This document shows positions 32,919 to 41,323 of a stretch of DNA of 41,657 nt, piece after piece. How positions within the stretch are numbered: the first letter of the stretch is position 1; every line of letters begins with the position of its first letter. The notes under the pieces were generated by a model. It ran no database searches. It saw only the letters and a program-made list of their open reading frames with translations, and had not been told where the DNA came from. Made by a program: the position numbers and the translations under genes. The stretch is from contig UQMM01000022.1 of NCBI GenBank assembly GCA_900542165.1, forward strand, positions 1 to 41,657, written 5' to 3'. Origin of the DNA: an uncultured Collinsella sp. (lineage in GTDB: Bacteria > Actinomycetota > Coriobacteriia > Coriobacteriales > Coriobacteriaceae).

Positions 32919-32944
32919 GTTCGGGCATAACGTTAGCTTTTTAG

Positions 32945-32982
32945 GGCGCTTTGCTGGTAATGTGTGTTGCCGGCAAAGCGCC
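32945..32982 (+). terminator. Hairpin after purB, possible terminator
   Basis: A 13-bp stem GGCGCTTTGCTGG / CCGGCAAAGCGCC with a 12-base loop. No T-run follows, so intrinsic termination is uncertain. Confidence 0.45.
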
Positions 32983-33046
32983 TCGTTGCATTTAGGGAAA
33001 GACGGGGATAATAGTCGTCTCGAATAACATTCTGAGAGGGGATCGC

Positions 33047-33310
33047 ATGATTTCGTTTGATTACAAGCCTCAGGGCGTGTGTGCTCGCAATATTCACCTT
33101 GATCTTTCCGATGACGGCAACAAGGTGATGGGCGTTGAGTTTACCGGCGGCTGCGACGGCAATCTCAAGGCTATCTCCAAGCTGGTCGAGGGCGCTCCTG
33201 CCGATCGCGTAATCGAGGTTCTCGCCGGTAATACCTGCGGTATGAAAAAGACCTCCTGCGCCGACCAGCTTACACGCGCTATCGAGGCCGCTCGCACCGA
33301 GATCGCCTAA
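33047..33310 (+). CDS. TSCPD-domain protein (TIGR03905-like)
   Basis: An 87-residue protein with the TSCADQL motif that names the TSCPD family and further cysteines (VCARN, GGCDGN, NTCGM). The same fold occurs at the C-terminus of some ribonucleotide reductases; the function of stand-alone copies is not known to me. GAGAGGGG precedes the ATG, and a possible -10 GATAAT lies at 33007-33012. Its stop overlaps the next ATG by one base. Confidence 0.85.
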   Translation: MISFDYKPQGVCARNIHLDLSDDGNKVMGVEFTGGCDGNLKAISKLVEGAPADRVIEVLAGNTCGMKKTSCADQLTRAIEAARTEIA

Positions 33311-34521
33311 TGGGTATCGCCGATCACATCAAGAACGGAATATCGCGTCGCGGCTTTGTACTCGGTGGGGCTGCCGCGGGCGCTGCCACGGTGCTTGCCG
33401 GATGCTCGAAAAAAACGGGCACCAGCGATGATGCCGCCGGCGAGCCGCAGGTTATCAAGGATGATTCCAAAATCATCTCGATTACGGATGAGTACGAGGC
33501 AGTCGACATCGATCTTGAGCCGGCGGCGTCATGGACGCTGCCTCTGGGTACGCTGCTGTACTACTGCGACGGCGATTACGCCGCGGCGATGATGGCGCCC
33601 GCATCGGCACTGCACGCCAACACACTCGGTGTGCTCAACCTGGGCGATGGCTCGCTTACCACATTAATCGAGGATCCTATCGAGGGCACGGGATATGCAT
33701 TCTACGATGTCCGTGCCGGCGACAGCGTATTCGCGTGGGTTGAGATGAACTTTGCCAATTCATCGTGGAAGCTCTACGGTCAAAATCTGTCGGGCGCTTC
33801 GCTCTCTGGCGACGTGGTTGAGCTCGATCGAGGTGGCAAGGACTATGATCCGCCGCTGTTTACGGCGTTCGGGTCATCAGTCATCTGGTATAAAATGCCC
33901 TCGGCAGGTGGCAATAAAACGAGTAGCGATTCGTTTTGCTATCGTCGCTCACTTGATGAATCCAAGGCCGAGACAATTTGGAAATCGACGGGCCGCTTTG
34001 CATCGGCCCCGCGCGCGAGCGACGGCATTTTGACCATCTCGCCGCGTGTCCGCAACGACGAGGGCGTCTACTACGGCATAACGGCAATCGATCTGACCGA
34101 CGGCAACAACACCAAGCGTGCCCAGTTGGTCCTTCCTTCGTCAGTTTTGCCTTTCGAGGCCGTATATATGGGCGATACCTTCGTGTTTTCTATCGAGGCG
34201 GCCTATAGTGGCGTGGGCAGCCTGGGCAATATGGGCACGTATATCGGTAATGAAGGAGGGCCGTACCTCTTCCTGTCACGCGAGCCGCTCGCATGTGCGG
34301 CTGGCAAGAAGAATAAATACCTTGTTAAGGTACAGGCGTCGCATTTCCTGATCGACACCTCTGCCAAGACCTATGGCTCGCTGCTGTCGCCCGACCGCGC
34401 TTTGGAGTATGGCGATTATCCAGCTACGGCGGGAAAATCGGACTCATTCCTTACGTACGCCACGGTGCGCAACAGCCAGGGTATACCAGAGACGGTCACT
34501 GCACGCCTATTCTCTCTTTAA
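33310..34521 (+). CDS. Tat-exported lipoprotein, probably beta-propeller-like
   Basis: A 403-residue protein with a twin-arginine signal (SRRGFVLGGAAAG) ending in a lipobox (VLAGC), so it should be folded in the cytoplasm, exported by Tat and anchored by lipid. The mature part is rich in short beta-strand-like segments with repeated Trp/Tyr/Gly patterns (LGTLLYYCDGDYAA, SVFAWVEMNFANSSWKLYG, SSVIWYKMP, ILTISPRV), suggesting a beta-propeller. No catalytic motif is recognised. ATG 33310 overlaps the TSCPD gene's stop (TAATG), so the two form an operon. Confidence 0.75.
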   Translation: MGIADHIKNGISRRGFVLGGAAAGAATVLAGCSKKTGTSDDAAGEPQVIKDDSKIISITDEYEAVDIDLEPAASWTLPLGTLLYYCDGDYAAAMMAPASALHANTLGVLNLGDGSLTTLIEDPIEGTGYAFYDVRAGDSVFAWVEMNFANSSWKLYGQNLSGASLSGDVVELDRGGKDYDPPLFTAFGSSVIWYKMPSAGGNKTSSDSFCYRRSLDESKAETIWKSTGRFASAPRASDGILTISPRVRNDEGVYYGITAIDLTDGNNTKRAQLVLPSSVLPFEAVYMGDTFVFSIEAAYSGVGSLGNMGTYIGNEGGPYLFLSREPLACAAGKKNKYLVKVQASHFLIDTSAKTYGSLLSPDRALEYGDYPATAGKSDSFLTYATVRNSQGIPETVTARLFSL

Positions 34522-34580
34522 GCTTAGAGGGGTTAAAAAGGCGCCAACAGGGGAATAAACGCGTTGTAATTGTGAGTACC

Positions 34581-34619
34581 GCCCGCCGAGCTGCCGCGTC
34601 ATAGCGGCATCTGGCGGGC
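34581..34619. terminator. Hairpin between the lipoprotein gene and the response regulator
   Basis: Imperfect stem GCCCGCC...TGCCGC / GCGGCA...GGCGGGC. No T-run follows, so it is only a candidate terminator. Confidence 0.4.
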
Positions 34620-34675
34620 TCAGGTGCGTTAAAATGGGCTTGTTCTTAGCTAATTGAGACAGGGGGGGCCGTGTT

Positions 34676-35398
34676 ATGGCTTCAGATGCAAAAAAGATTC
34701 TGCTGGTCGAGGATGAGAAGGCAATCCGTGACGCCGTCGCTGCCTATCTCGAGCGCGAAGGCTACTGGGTTGTGGGCGTCGGCGACGGCCAGTCCGCGAT
34801 CGAGGAGTTCGAGAAGCATCAGTTCGACCTGGTCGTGCTCGACCTTATGCTCCCCAAGATCCCCGGCGAGCGCGTTTGCCGCACCATTCGCGATACCTCG
34901 GATGTCCCCATCATCATGCTGACGGCTAAGGGCGAGATCGAGGACCGTATTATCGGTCTTGAGCTCGGCGCCGACGACTATCTGATTAAGCCGTTCTCGC
35001 CGCGCGAGCTCGTCGCCCGCGTTCGCGCTCTGTTCCGCCGTGCCCATCAGGCCGACGAGCCCGCCGTCGAGGTACTCGACTTCGGCGATCTGGTCATCGA
35101 TATCTCGGGCCACAAGATCTTGGTCGAGGGCAAGGAAGTCGATCTGACGGCTTCCGAGTTCAAGCTGCTCACCACACTTGCCCGTCATCCCGGCCGTGTG
35201 TATAACCGCATGGAGCTGGTCGAGAAAGTGCTCGGGTATGACTTTGAGGGCTATGAGCGCACCATCGATAGCCACGTGAAGAATCTTCGCGCCAAGCTGG
35301 GCGATGATCCCAAGAAGCCCAAGTGGCTCTACACCGTCCATGGTGTCGGCTATCGCTTCGAGGCTCCGGCCAAGACCGATAAGTCGGACGAGAAATAG
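34676..35398 (+). CDS. OmpR/PhoB-family response regulator
   Basis: A 240-residue DNA-binding response regulator. The receiver domain has the acidic pocket (VEDE), the phosphorylated D56 (VVLDLMLP), a conserved Thr (IIMLTAKG) and Lys (YLIKPFSP). The C-terminal winged helix of the OmpR type has VDLTASEFKLLTTL, SHVKNLRAKLG and YTVHGVGYRFE. ATG 34676 follows a G-rich site. The cognate kinase starts 11 bp after its stop. The input signal is not known. Confidence 0.93.
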   Translation: MASDAKKILLVEDEKAIRDAVAAYLEREGYWVVGVGDGQSAIEEFEKHQFDLVVLDLMLPKIPGERVCRTIRDTSDVPIIMLTAKGEIEDRIIGLELGADDYLIKPFSPRELVARVRALFRRAHQADEPAVEVLDFGDLVIDISGHKILVEGKEVDLTASEFKLLTTLARHPGRVYNRMELVEKVLGYDFEGYERTIDSHVKNLRAKLGDDPKKPKWLYTVHGVGYRFEAPAKTDKSDEK

Positions 35399-35409
35399 GG
35401 AAATCACAT

Positions 35410-36975
35410 ATGACACCTGCGCGCTTTGAAATCGGACAAAAGCACAAGCAGGAGAGCGAGGCGGGTTCCAAGGCTAGTTGGAACACGCCTCGTTCCGATT
35501 CACGGCCAACGATGAGCTATCCCTCGCGCATGGCACTTGCTTTTGCTCTGACATCGCTCATGACGGTATTGGTGCTGGTGGGCGTTGTCTCTGTTGTGTG
35601 GGGCACGGTCTTTTCGGATTACACACGCTCCAATATCGTCGAAATCGCAAATTCCGCTGCCGAGAAGTTGGCGACCTCATATGAGGAAAACGGCTCTTGG
35701 ACCGCGGGAGAACTGCGCACGGTCGCAACGTCGAGTTTGGTTTCCGACGATCTGGGCATGCAGGTCGTCAATAAAAAGGGTGTGATCGTTTATGACGATT
35801 CCTGGCCCTCGGCAAGCGCCACCGCCGATGTACGCGAAAACCAGGCTACGACCGACGACACGAGCGGCAAGAGGGCATCGCATAGCCCGGTCTCGTCTGC
35901 TCCAACCGACTCCGATAGCGTTGCTAACGTCGAGATTGTAACGTCTTCCGGCGAGCATGTCGGACAGGTAAAGCTGTGGGCCATCGGCTCCGACGCTCTG
36001 CTCACCAAGGCGGACTCTGCGTTTAGGGAGAAGACCTTTAACGCCATGGCCCTCGCCGCGGTTGTTGCAATCTGCATTTCGGTCGTTATCGGATCGCTCG
36101 TGTCGCGCATGCTCACCAAACCGATTCATCGCATCACCAGTACCGCAAAGCAAATCCGTGACGGCGACCTGTCGGCTCGCACGGGGCTGCGCGGTGATGA
36201 CGAGATCGATCAGCTGGGTGAGACCTTCGATGAGATGGCCACCTCGCTCGAGAAGGATATGAAACACGAGAAGCGCCTGACCTCGGATGTCGCACACGAG
36301 CTGCGCACGCCGCTTATGGCGATGCTTGCGACGGTCGAGGCCATGCAGGACGGCGTGTATCCCACCGACGATGAGCATTTGGAGACCGTTGCTTCCGAGA
36401 CGCGTCGCCTGGCTCGTCTGGTGCAGCAGATGCTCGACCTGTCGCGCATGGAAAACAGCACGGCTCCGCTCAACCTTGAGCCGGTGGACATGGTTCCTTT
36501 CGTGCGATCGATTGTGAACGGCCAGGAGCGTCTGTTTGCCGACCGCGATCTGCGCCTGCGTTTTGCGGACGAGACCCAGGGTCACGACGATGTCGTCGAA
36601 GCCGATCCCGACATGATCACGCAATGTGTTATCAACCTCATGAGCAACGCCATGCGCTACACCCCCGAGGGCGGTTGGGTCGTGGTGTCGGTGCTCAGTG
36701 ACCGCAGGCACGTCAGCATTGCCGTTTCTGATACCGGCATCGGTATTGCCAAGGACGATCTGTCGCGCATTTTCGGGCGGTTTTGGCGCGCCGATGCCAG
36801 CCGCGCCCGCGAAGCTGGCGGCCTGGGCGTCGGCCTCGCCGTGACCAAGCAGATCGTCGAGCGTCACCATGGCTACATATCCGTGGAGTCGGAGCTTGGA
36901 AAGGGTACGACTTTTACAATTCATCTGCCCCGCGAGCACACGGCGGACGCGGCATCTACTACAATGGAGCACTAG
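35410..36975 (+). CDS. Membrane sensor histidine kinase
   Basis: A 521-residue kinase: a 40-residue cytoplasmic N-terminus, a membrane segment (about 44-65), an extracytoplasmic sensor domain of roughly 135 residues, a second membrane segment (about 215-233), a HAMP linker (SRMLTKPIHRITSTAKQI), the phosphoacceptor H296 (DVAHELRTPL), and the ATPase domain (N-box INLMSNAMRYT, DTGIGI, GGLGVGLAV). It pairs with the preceding response regulator. The sensor domain carries a Ser/Thr/Asp-rich low-complexity stretch. Confidence 0.93.
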   Translation: MTPARFEIGQKHKQESEAGSKASWNTPRSDSRPTMSYPSRMALAFALTSLMTVLVLVGVVSVVWGTVFSDYTRSNIVEIANSAAEKLATSYEENGSWTAGELRTVATSSLVSDDLGMQVVNKKGVIVYDDSWPSASATADVRENQATTDDTSGKRASHSPVSSAPTDSDSVANVEIVTSSGEHVGQVKLWAIGSDALLTKADSAFREKTFNAMALAAVVAICISVVIGSLVSRMLTKPIHRITSTAKQIRDGDLSARTGLRGDDEIDQLGETFDEMATSLEKDMKHEKRLTSDVAHELRTPLMAMLATVEAMQDGVYPTDDEHLETVASETRRLARLVQQMLDLSRMENSTAPLNLEPVDMVPFVRSIVNGQERLFADRDLRLRFADETQGHDDVVEADPDMITQCVINLMSNAMRYTPEGGWVVVSVLSDRRHVSIAVSDTGIGIAKDDLSRIFGRFWRADASRAREAGGLGVGLAVTKQIVERHHGYISVESELGKGTTFTIHLPREHTADAASTTMEH

Positions 36976-37033
36976 CTTTTCGCTATTCGGTGAAGGAGGG
37001 GCCGCGTCCCTGCCGCTCCGAGTTTGCGAAAAC

Positions 37034-37056
37034 ATGCGGGAAAGAACCCGCATTTC
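37034..37056 (+). terminator. Weak terminator after the two-component genes
   Basis: A 7-bp stem ATGCGGG / CCCGCAT with a 6-base loop and a short TTCT tail, 60 bp after the kinase stop. Confidence 0.4.
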
Positions 37057-37084
37057 TGTCGTATTTAGGTAAGGAGTGACTCAC

Positions 37085-37972
37085 GTGACAACGATGGAGC
37101 GTCGTCCGGATTCCCGTGGCAAGGTTCGTGATATCTACGATGCCGGTGAAAACCTGCTGATGGTCGCCACCGACCGCATTTCTGCGTTCGACTTCATTCT
37201 TCCCGACGAGATTCCGTTTAAGGGAGAGGTGCTCAATCGCATCTCGGCATTCTGGTTCGATAAGTTTGCCGACATCGTCCCCAACCATCTCGTTTCCATC
37301 GACCCGGCGGATTTCCCCGAGGAGTTTGCTGAGTATCGTGACTACCTCGCTGGCCGCGCCATGCTGGTTAAGAAGGCCCAGACGATTCCTATCGAGTGCA
37401 TCGTCCGCGGCTATCTGACCGGTTCGGGCAAGAAGACCTATGACGAGAACGGCACCGTCTGCGGCATTCAGCTGCCCGAGGGTCTGACCGAGGCCTCCAA
37501 GCTTCCCGAGCCGCTGTTCACGCCGTCCACGAAGGCCGAGATCGGCGACCACGACGAGAACATTTCGTTCGAGCGTTGCTGCGAGATCGTGGGTGAGGAC
37601 ATCGCCGCGCAGATTCGCGACCTTTCCCTCAAGATCTACAAGGCCGCTGCCGAGTACGCCGCGACCCGTGGCATCATCATTGCCGACACCAAGTTCGAGT
37701 TTGGTGTTATTGATGGCAAGGTCACGCTGATCGACGAGTGCCTCACGCCCGACTCCAGCCGTTTCTGGCCTGCTGCCAGCTACGAGGAGGGCAAGATCCA
37801 GCCTAGCTACGACAAGCAATTCGTCCGCAATTGGCTCAAGGCCAACTGGGATATGACGGGGGAGACCCCGCACCTGCCCGCCGAGGTCATCGATGGCACG
37901 TCCGAGCGCTATCGCGAGGCCTTCCAGATCATCACGGGCTCCCAGTTCACAAGCATGAAGGAGAACGCATAA
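37085..37972 (+). CDS. purC: SAICAR synthetase (phosphoribosylaminoimidazole-succinocarboxamide synthase)
   Basis: PurC joins aspartate to CAIR in purine synthesis. The 295-residue protein starts RRPDSRGKVRDIYD and has ATDRISAFD, VRGYLTGSG and the acidic ATP-site segment LIDECLTPDSSR, typical of the longer PurC class. GTG 37085 lies eight bases after AAGGAG; a GTG at 37076 would overlap that site, and ATG 37094 is another possibility. It directly precedes the DUF3043-like gene. Confidence 0.95.
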   Translation: MTTMERRPDSRGKVRDIYDAGENLLMVATDRISAFDFILPDEIPFKGEVLNRISAFWFDKFADIVPNHLVSIDPADFPEEFAEYRDYLAGRAMLVKKAQTIPIECIVRGYLTGSGKKTYDENGTVCGIQLPEGLTEASKLPEPLFTPSTKAEIGDHDENISFERCCEIVGEDIAAQIRDLSLKIYKAAAEYAATRGIIIADTKFEFGVIDGKVTLIDECLTPDSSRFWPAASYEEGKIQPSYDKQFVRNWLKANWDMTGETPHLPAEVIDGTSERYREAFQIITGSQFTSMKENA

Positions 37973-38548
37973 GTGAGTACCCGTAGCGCCACGAACAAGC
38001 GCACGCAATCCCACGAAGTTACCGGGGTTGCGCGCAAGTCTGCCGCATCTGCTAAGCCCGCCCGCCAAGCAGCGAGCTCCGTTCGCGTCGTGCCGGCTTC
38101 GTCTAAGGCACGCCGCAAAGAGCTCGAGAAGGGCGAGAACCTCGAGGGCCTCTCTAAAGAGGAGAAGCGCGCCCGCAAGGCTAAGCAGCGCGCCAAGGAG
38201 GACCGCATCTATACGGTGTCGAATATCCTCCTCAAGCAGGACGAGGACTACACCAAGCGCCGTCGCATCTGGTGGATTGTGCTCGCCATTGGCATGGTAC
38301 TCGTCGTGGCAATTTGGGCTTCGCTCTACTTCGCTCCCGGCGGCACGGTGTCCAGTCCCGTCCAGATGGTCGGCATTGTTTTGTCCTATGTCATCATCTT
38401 AGGTGACTTTATCTACGACTTCGCTCGTATTCGTCCCTTGCGCAACATGTACCGCGCGCAGGCCGAGGGCATGTCCGAGAACAAGCTCAACGCTCTTATC
38501 GAGCGCGCAGCTGCCGAGGAGGACAAGAAGGACTCCAAGAAGAAGTAG
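37973..38548 (+). CDS. DUF3043-like membrane protein
   Basis: A 191-residue protein with a long basic, Lys/Arg/Ala-rich cytoplasmic N-terminus (about 1-100), two membrane segments (about 102-122 and 133-150), and a charged helical tail (MYRAQAEGMSENKLNALIERAAAEEDKKDSKKK region). The layout resembles DUF3043 proteins of actinobacteria, whose function is unknown. GTG 37973 abuts the purC stop codon, so translation is likely coupled. Confidence 0.7.
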   Translation: MSTRSATNKRTQSHEVTGVARKSAASAKPARQAASSVRVVPASSKARRKELEKGENLEGLSKEEKRARKAKQRAKEDRIYTVSNILLKQDEDYTKRRRIWWIVLAIGMVLVVAIWASLYFAPGGTVSSPVQMVGIVLSYVIILGDFIYDFARIRPLRNMYRAQAEGMSENKLNALIERAAAEEDKKDSKKK

Positions 38549-38579
38549 CGTTTGCATACATACTTATCGCTAAGATATA

Positions 38580-38609
38580 AGGCGCGTCGTTTTTGCGGCG
38601 CGCCTTTTT
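38580..38609 (+). terminator. Rho-independent terminator of purC operon
   Basis: A 9-bp stem GGCGCGTCG / CGGCGCGCC with a G-T pair, a short T-rich loop and five T residues. Confidence 0.9.
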
Positions 38610-38637
38610 ACTGTTCTATAGATAGATGGAGTGGCAC

Positions 38638-39918
38638 ATGATTCGAGCTGCCCTGACGGTCGAAGAAGCTCTGGAGGGCATGAAGGCCCTGGAGCCCAAG
38701 ATTAAAAACTATGCGCGTCTGGTTGTCCGCAAGGGCGTAAACGTCAAGCCCGGCCAGGAGGTTGTCGTTCAGTCTCCGGTCGAGTGCGCGCCTTTTGCCC
38801 GCTTGGTGGTCGCGGAGGCTTATGTCGCCGGCGCTGGCCATGTGACGGTCATTTGGGCCGATGATGCCGTGACGAGGCTCACGTACGAGCATGTCGATAA
38901 AAGCTATTTTGAGCAGACGCCCGAGTGGAAGCGCCTGCAGCTTGATTCCTTGGCCCAGGACGGTGCCTGCTTTATCTTTATCGAGGGTGCGGATCCTGCG
39001 GCTCTCAAGGGTATCGATCCCGCCAAGCCGGCCGCGGCATCCAAGGCGAGGAACACGCAGTGCAAGGTCTTCCGCCGTGGACTGGACTACAACATCAACC
39101 CGTGGTGCATCGCCGGCGCGCCGGTCGTGGCTTGGGCGCGCGAGGTGTTCCCGGGAGACGCCGATGAGGTTGCAATCTATAAGCTGTGGAATGCGATTCT
39201 GCACACCGCTCGTGCCGATGGCCAGGACCCGGAGAGCGACTGGGAGCTTCATGACGCGGCGTTCGAAAAGAACTTGCGCTTCCTGAACGACAATCGTTTT
39301 GACCACCTGCATTACACCGCGGCAAATGGAACCGATCTGACGATTGGCATGACGAAGGGTCACGAGTGGGCCGGTGGCAAGGGCAGGACGCCCGATGGAC
39401 ATCCCTTCTTCCCCAACATCCCCACCGAGGAGGTCTTCACCTCGCCTGATCGTATGCGTGCCGACGGTATCGTGTATTCGGCTATGCCGCTCATTCACCA
39501 CGGCAATAAAGTCGACGATTTTTGGATTAAGTTCGAGGGCGGCCGCGTGGTGGACTACGACGCCCGCGTGGGCAAGGCAACGCTCGCAAGTATCATCGAT
39601 ACTGACGAGGGCGCTGCTCACCTGGGAGAGGTCGCGCTCATTTCCAAGAACACGCCGATCCGCGAAAGTGGTGTTCTGTTCTACGATACGCTCTATGACG
39701 AGAACGCCAGCTGCCACCTTGCGCTGGGCGTCGGCTTCCCCGAGTGCATCGAGGGCGGATATGATATGTCCAAAGAAGAGCTCCTAGAGCATGGCGTCAA
39801 CGTTTCGAGCACGCACGTCGACTTTATGATTGGCACGGACGATATCGATATTGCGGGCATTACGCCTGATGGACGTGAAGTTGTGATTTTCCAGAACGGC
39901 CAATGGAGTTGGGAATAG
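38638..39918 (+). CDS. M29-family aminopeptidase
   Basis: A 426-residue thermophilic-type (M29, AmpS/PepS-like) metallo-aminopeptidase that removes N-terminal residues from peptides in the cytoplasm. The metal ligands line up with the family: E265 (PTEEVFTSPD), E331 (HLGEVAL), H360 (SCHLALG), H393 and D395 (STHVDFMIG), with spacings nearly equal to those of Thermus aquaticus aminopeptidase T. ATG 38638 has GGAG six bases upstream; ATG 38626 is in frame but lacks such a site. The tRNA-Lys promoter overlaps its end. Confidence 0.93.
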   Translation: MIRAALTVEEALEGMKALEPKIKNYARLVVRKGVNVKPGQEVVVQSPVECAPFARLVVAEAYVAGAGHVTVIWADDAVTRLTYEHVDKSYFEQTPEWKRLQLDSLAQDGACFIFIEGADPAALKGIDPAKPAAASKARNTQCKVFRRGLDYNINPWCIAGAPVVAWAREVFPGDADEVAIYKLWNAILHTARADGQDPESDWELHDAAFEKNLRFLNDNRFDHLHYTAANGTDLTIGMTKGHEWAGGKGRTPDGHPFFPNIPTEEVFTSPDRMRADGIVYSAMPLIHHGNKVDDFWIKFEGGRVVDYDARVGKATLASIIDTDEGAAHLGEVALISKNTPIRESGVLFYDTLYDENASCHLALGVGFPECIEGGYDMSKEELLEHGVNVSSTHVDFMIGTDDIDIAGITPDGREVVIFQNGQWSWE

Positions 39919-39937
39919 CCCCAGACCGTGGTACAAT
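39909..39937 (+). promoter_or_regulatory. tRNA-Lys promoter
   Basis: -35-like TTGGGA (39909-39914) and -10 TACAAT (39932-39937), 17 bp apart, overlapping the aminopeptidase stop codon. Confidence 0.65.
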
Positions 39938-39946
39938 GCCACCCGC

Positions 39947-40019
39947 GGGCCGTTAGCTCAGCTGGCAGAGCAGGGGACTTTTAATCCCAAGGTCCAGGGT
40001 TCGAACCCCTGACGGCCCA
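39947..40019 (+). tRNA. tRNA-Lys (anticodon TTT)
   Basis: A complete cloverleaf: acceptor GGGCCGT / ACGGCCC, D-arm GCTC / GAGC, anticodon loop CTTTTAA, T-arm CAGGG-TTCGAAC-CCCTG, discriminator A. CCA is not exactly encoded (ACCCA follows). The first anticodon-stem pair is a G-A mismatch. Confidence 0.96.
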
Positions 40020-40027
40020 CCCAAAGA
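40003..40027 (+). repeat. Direct repeat A1 (tRNA-Lys 3' end)
   Basis: 25 bp covering the T-arm, acceptor 3' strand and following bases, repeated exactly at 40184-40208, 181 bp downstream. Confidence 0.9.
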
Positions 40028-40034
40028 TTGTTGA

Positions 40035-40064
40035 GACGGTCAACTTCGGTTGGCCGTCTTTTTT
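40035..40064 (+). terminator. tRNA-Lys terminator
   Basis: GACGGTCAAC / GTTGGCCGTC stem (one G-T pair) with a TTCG tetraloop and six T residues. Confidence 0.93.
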
Positions 40065-40091
40065 GTCGCCCTTTCATGGGTTCGAACCCGT
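40037..40091 (+). repeat. Direct repeat BC1 (terminator plus T-arm palindrome)
   Basis: 55 bp that recur at 41324-41379 with one substitution and one inserted T. It ends at the palindrome GGGTTCGAACCC (40078-40089). The copies are 1.29 kb apart and flank the TraX island. Confidence 0.92.
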
Positions 40092-40208
40092 CGGGGGGCG
40101 CGGAGCTGAGTAAACGCGCGAGCGTTTGCCAGCGCAGCGCGCAAGGCGCGAAAGCGCCGCAGCGGCCGCCTGCGAAGCAGGCTGAACCCCTGACGGCCCA
40201 CCCAAAGA
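40067..40208. repeat. tRNA-Lys-linked hairpin element (T-arm mimic, hairpins, tRNA 3'-end duplicate)
   Basis: Same architecture as the tRNA-Gly-linked element. It has the T-arm-like palindrome GGGTTCGAACCC (40078-40089), hairpin AAACGC/GCGTTT (40112-40127), hairpin GGCGC/GCGCC with a GAAA loop (40145-40158), hairpin GCCTGC/GCAGGC with a GAA loop (40168-40182), then repeat A2, an exact copy of the tRNA-Lys 3' end (40184-40208). Scattered bases between hairpins also align with the Gly element (CGAACCCG..., TAAACGCG, GCAAGG, GCAGC). Confidence 0.75.
40184..40208 (+). repeat. Direct repeat A2 (duplicate of tRNA-Lys 3' end)
   Basis: Exact 25-bp copy of 40003-40027. The TraX gene begins 13 bp after it. 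Confidence 0.9.
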
Positions 40209-40220
40209 AAGGAAAAAGAA

Positions 40221-41018
40221 ATGAAAACAGATAGATACGGAATTAGCGGCAGCACATTAAAGATAATAGCGGCCATCTCGATGGTTCTCGATCATGTAAG
40301 CAGGATCGTCCTGACCAATGGAATCATGACTCACGCATCGTACAATCAGATATCAGACGAACAGTGGGCGATTCTAAGCGAGGCTTCGGATGTGCTTCAT
40401 GTTCTTGGCAGAATTGCATTTCCCTTATTTTGCTTTTTGATAGTTGAGGGATTTTTGCACACTCATGACATAAAGAAGTACCTGCGAAATATGCTTGTCT
40501 TCGCAATCATTGCGGAGCCCATATACGATTTCGTTCAAACCGGGCAGCTATTTGACCTTCGGCAACAGAATGTTATGTATGAGCTCCTGCTTTCCTTGGT
40601 CTTTTTGATTATTCTGGAAAAGATACAAAGTCTTTCAAAATGGAAGAGGCACATTGCAGAAATTGCTCTGATTGTTTTGACAGCACTGGCAGCTGAATAC
40701 ACTAAGCTGGATGGCGGTGCGTATGGCATTCTGCTTGTGGCTGCATTCTATTTATTCCACGACAGCAAAGCTAAGATGTTCTTTGCTGCAGTATGTGCAG
40801 TGCTCCTTTCGTCATGCCATATAATTGGCGGCGGATTTGAGTTCACTACAGCTAATATTTTTAATCCTGATGTTGCTGCCGCGATAATTTCGTTGTTGCT
40901 TATCAATCTTTATAATGGCAAGCGAGGGCTGAAGCTGAAATATTTCTTCTACATTTTCTATCCGGCACATCTTGCTCTGCTTTATGGTGTCTCGCTTATT
41001 GTTTTGAACTGTCTTTAA
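40221..41018 (+). CDS. TraX-family membrane protein
   Basis: A 265-residue polytopic membrane protein. The N-terminal STLKIIAAISMVLDHVSRIV and the following LGRIAFPLFCFLIVEGFLHT match the TraX family. TraX of the F plasmid acetylates the N-terminus of pilin. Stand-alone homologues are common in gut bacteria and their substrates are unknown. About eight hydrophobic segments are seen, ending YIFYPAHLALLYGVSLIVL. ATG 40221 follows AAAGGA. Codon use differs from neighbours, suggesting horizontal transfer. No other conjugation gene is in the window. Confidence 0.85.
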   Translation: MKTDRYGISGSTLKIIAAISMVLDHVSRIVLTNGIMTHASYNQISDEQWAILSEASDVLHVLGRIAFPLFCFLIVEGFLHTHDIKKYLRNMLVFAIIAEPIYDFVQTGQLFDLRQQNVMYELLLSLVFLIILEKIQSLSKWKRHIAEIALIVLTALAAEYTKLDGGAYGILLVAAFYLFHDSKAKMFFAAVCAVLLSSCHIIGGGFEFTTANIFNPDVAAAIISLLLINLYNGKRGLKLKYFFYIFYPAHLALLYGVSLIVLNCL

Positions 41019-41127
41019 AAACTCTCAAACAAGTCTCTGAAAGCAGAAACAAATTGACCCTAAGACTGCTTGTGAATTTCCGGAAGACCTGAGAGATGCG
41101 AGGATAGACAACGAGGGCTGCAGAAAG

Positions 41128-41319
41128 ATGCTTCTCAGTTCTCTGGCGGATCGCATGAATCTGTATGAGGATCACTTCCACACACTCATTGATAACAGTG
41201 ATAAACACGGCAGATCCTCAAAACATGAGACTGCGAAGGTCGAAAGATGCTTCGAAAGCATGAATGGCAGCGAGAAAACGAGTTCGGAAGCACCCTCTGG
41301 ATGCTCCAGCATAGAATAG
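41128..41319 (+). pseudogene. Unrecognised small ORF or gene fragment downstream of traX
   Basis: A 63-codon frame (MLLSSLADRMNLYEDHF...) that stays open upstream to about 41040 without a start codon that I trust. Its hydrophilic, protein-like composition suggests the C-terminal remnant of a gene brought in with the island. No ribosome-binding site and no family are recognised, so it may not be expressed. Confidence 0.3.
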
Positions 41320-41323
41320 AAAG

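Larger units (their letters stand above)
40209..41323 (+). mobile_element. AT-rich TraX island inserted downstream of tRNA-Lys
   Basis: Bounded by the tRNA 3'-end duplicate on the left and a second copy of the tRNA-Lys terminator plus T-arm palindrome on the right. Its base composition and codon use are clearly more AT-rich than the flanking genes. No integrase is visible, so it is a remnant or depends on functions in trans. Confidence 0.6.
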
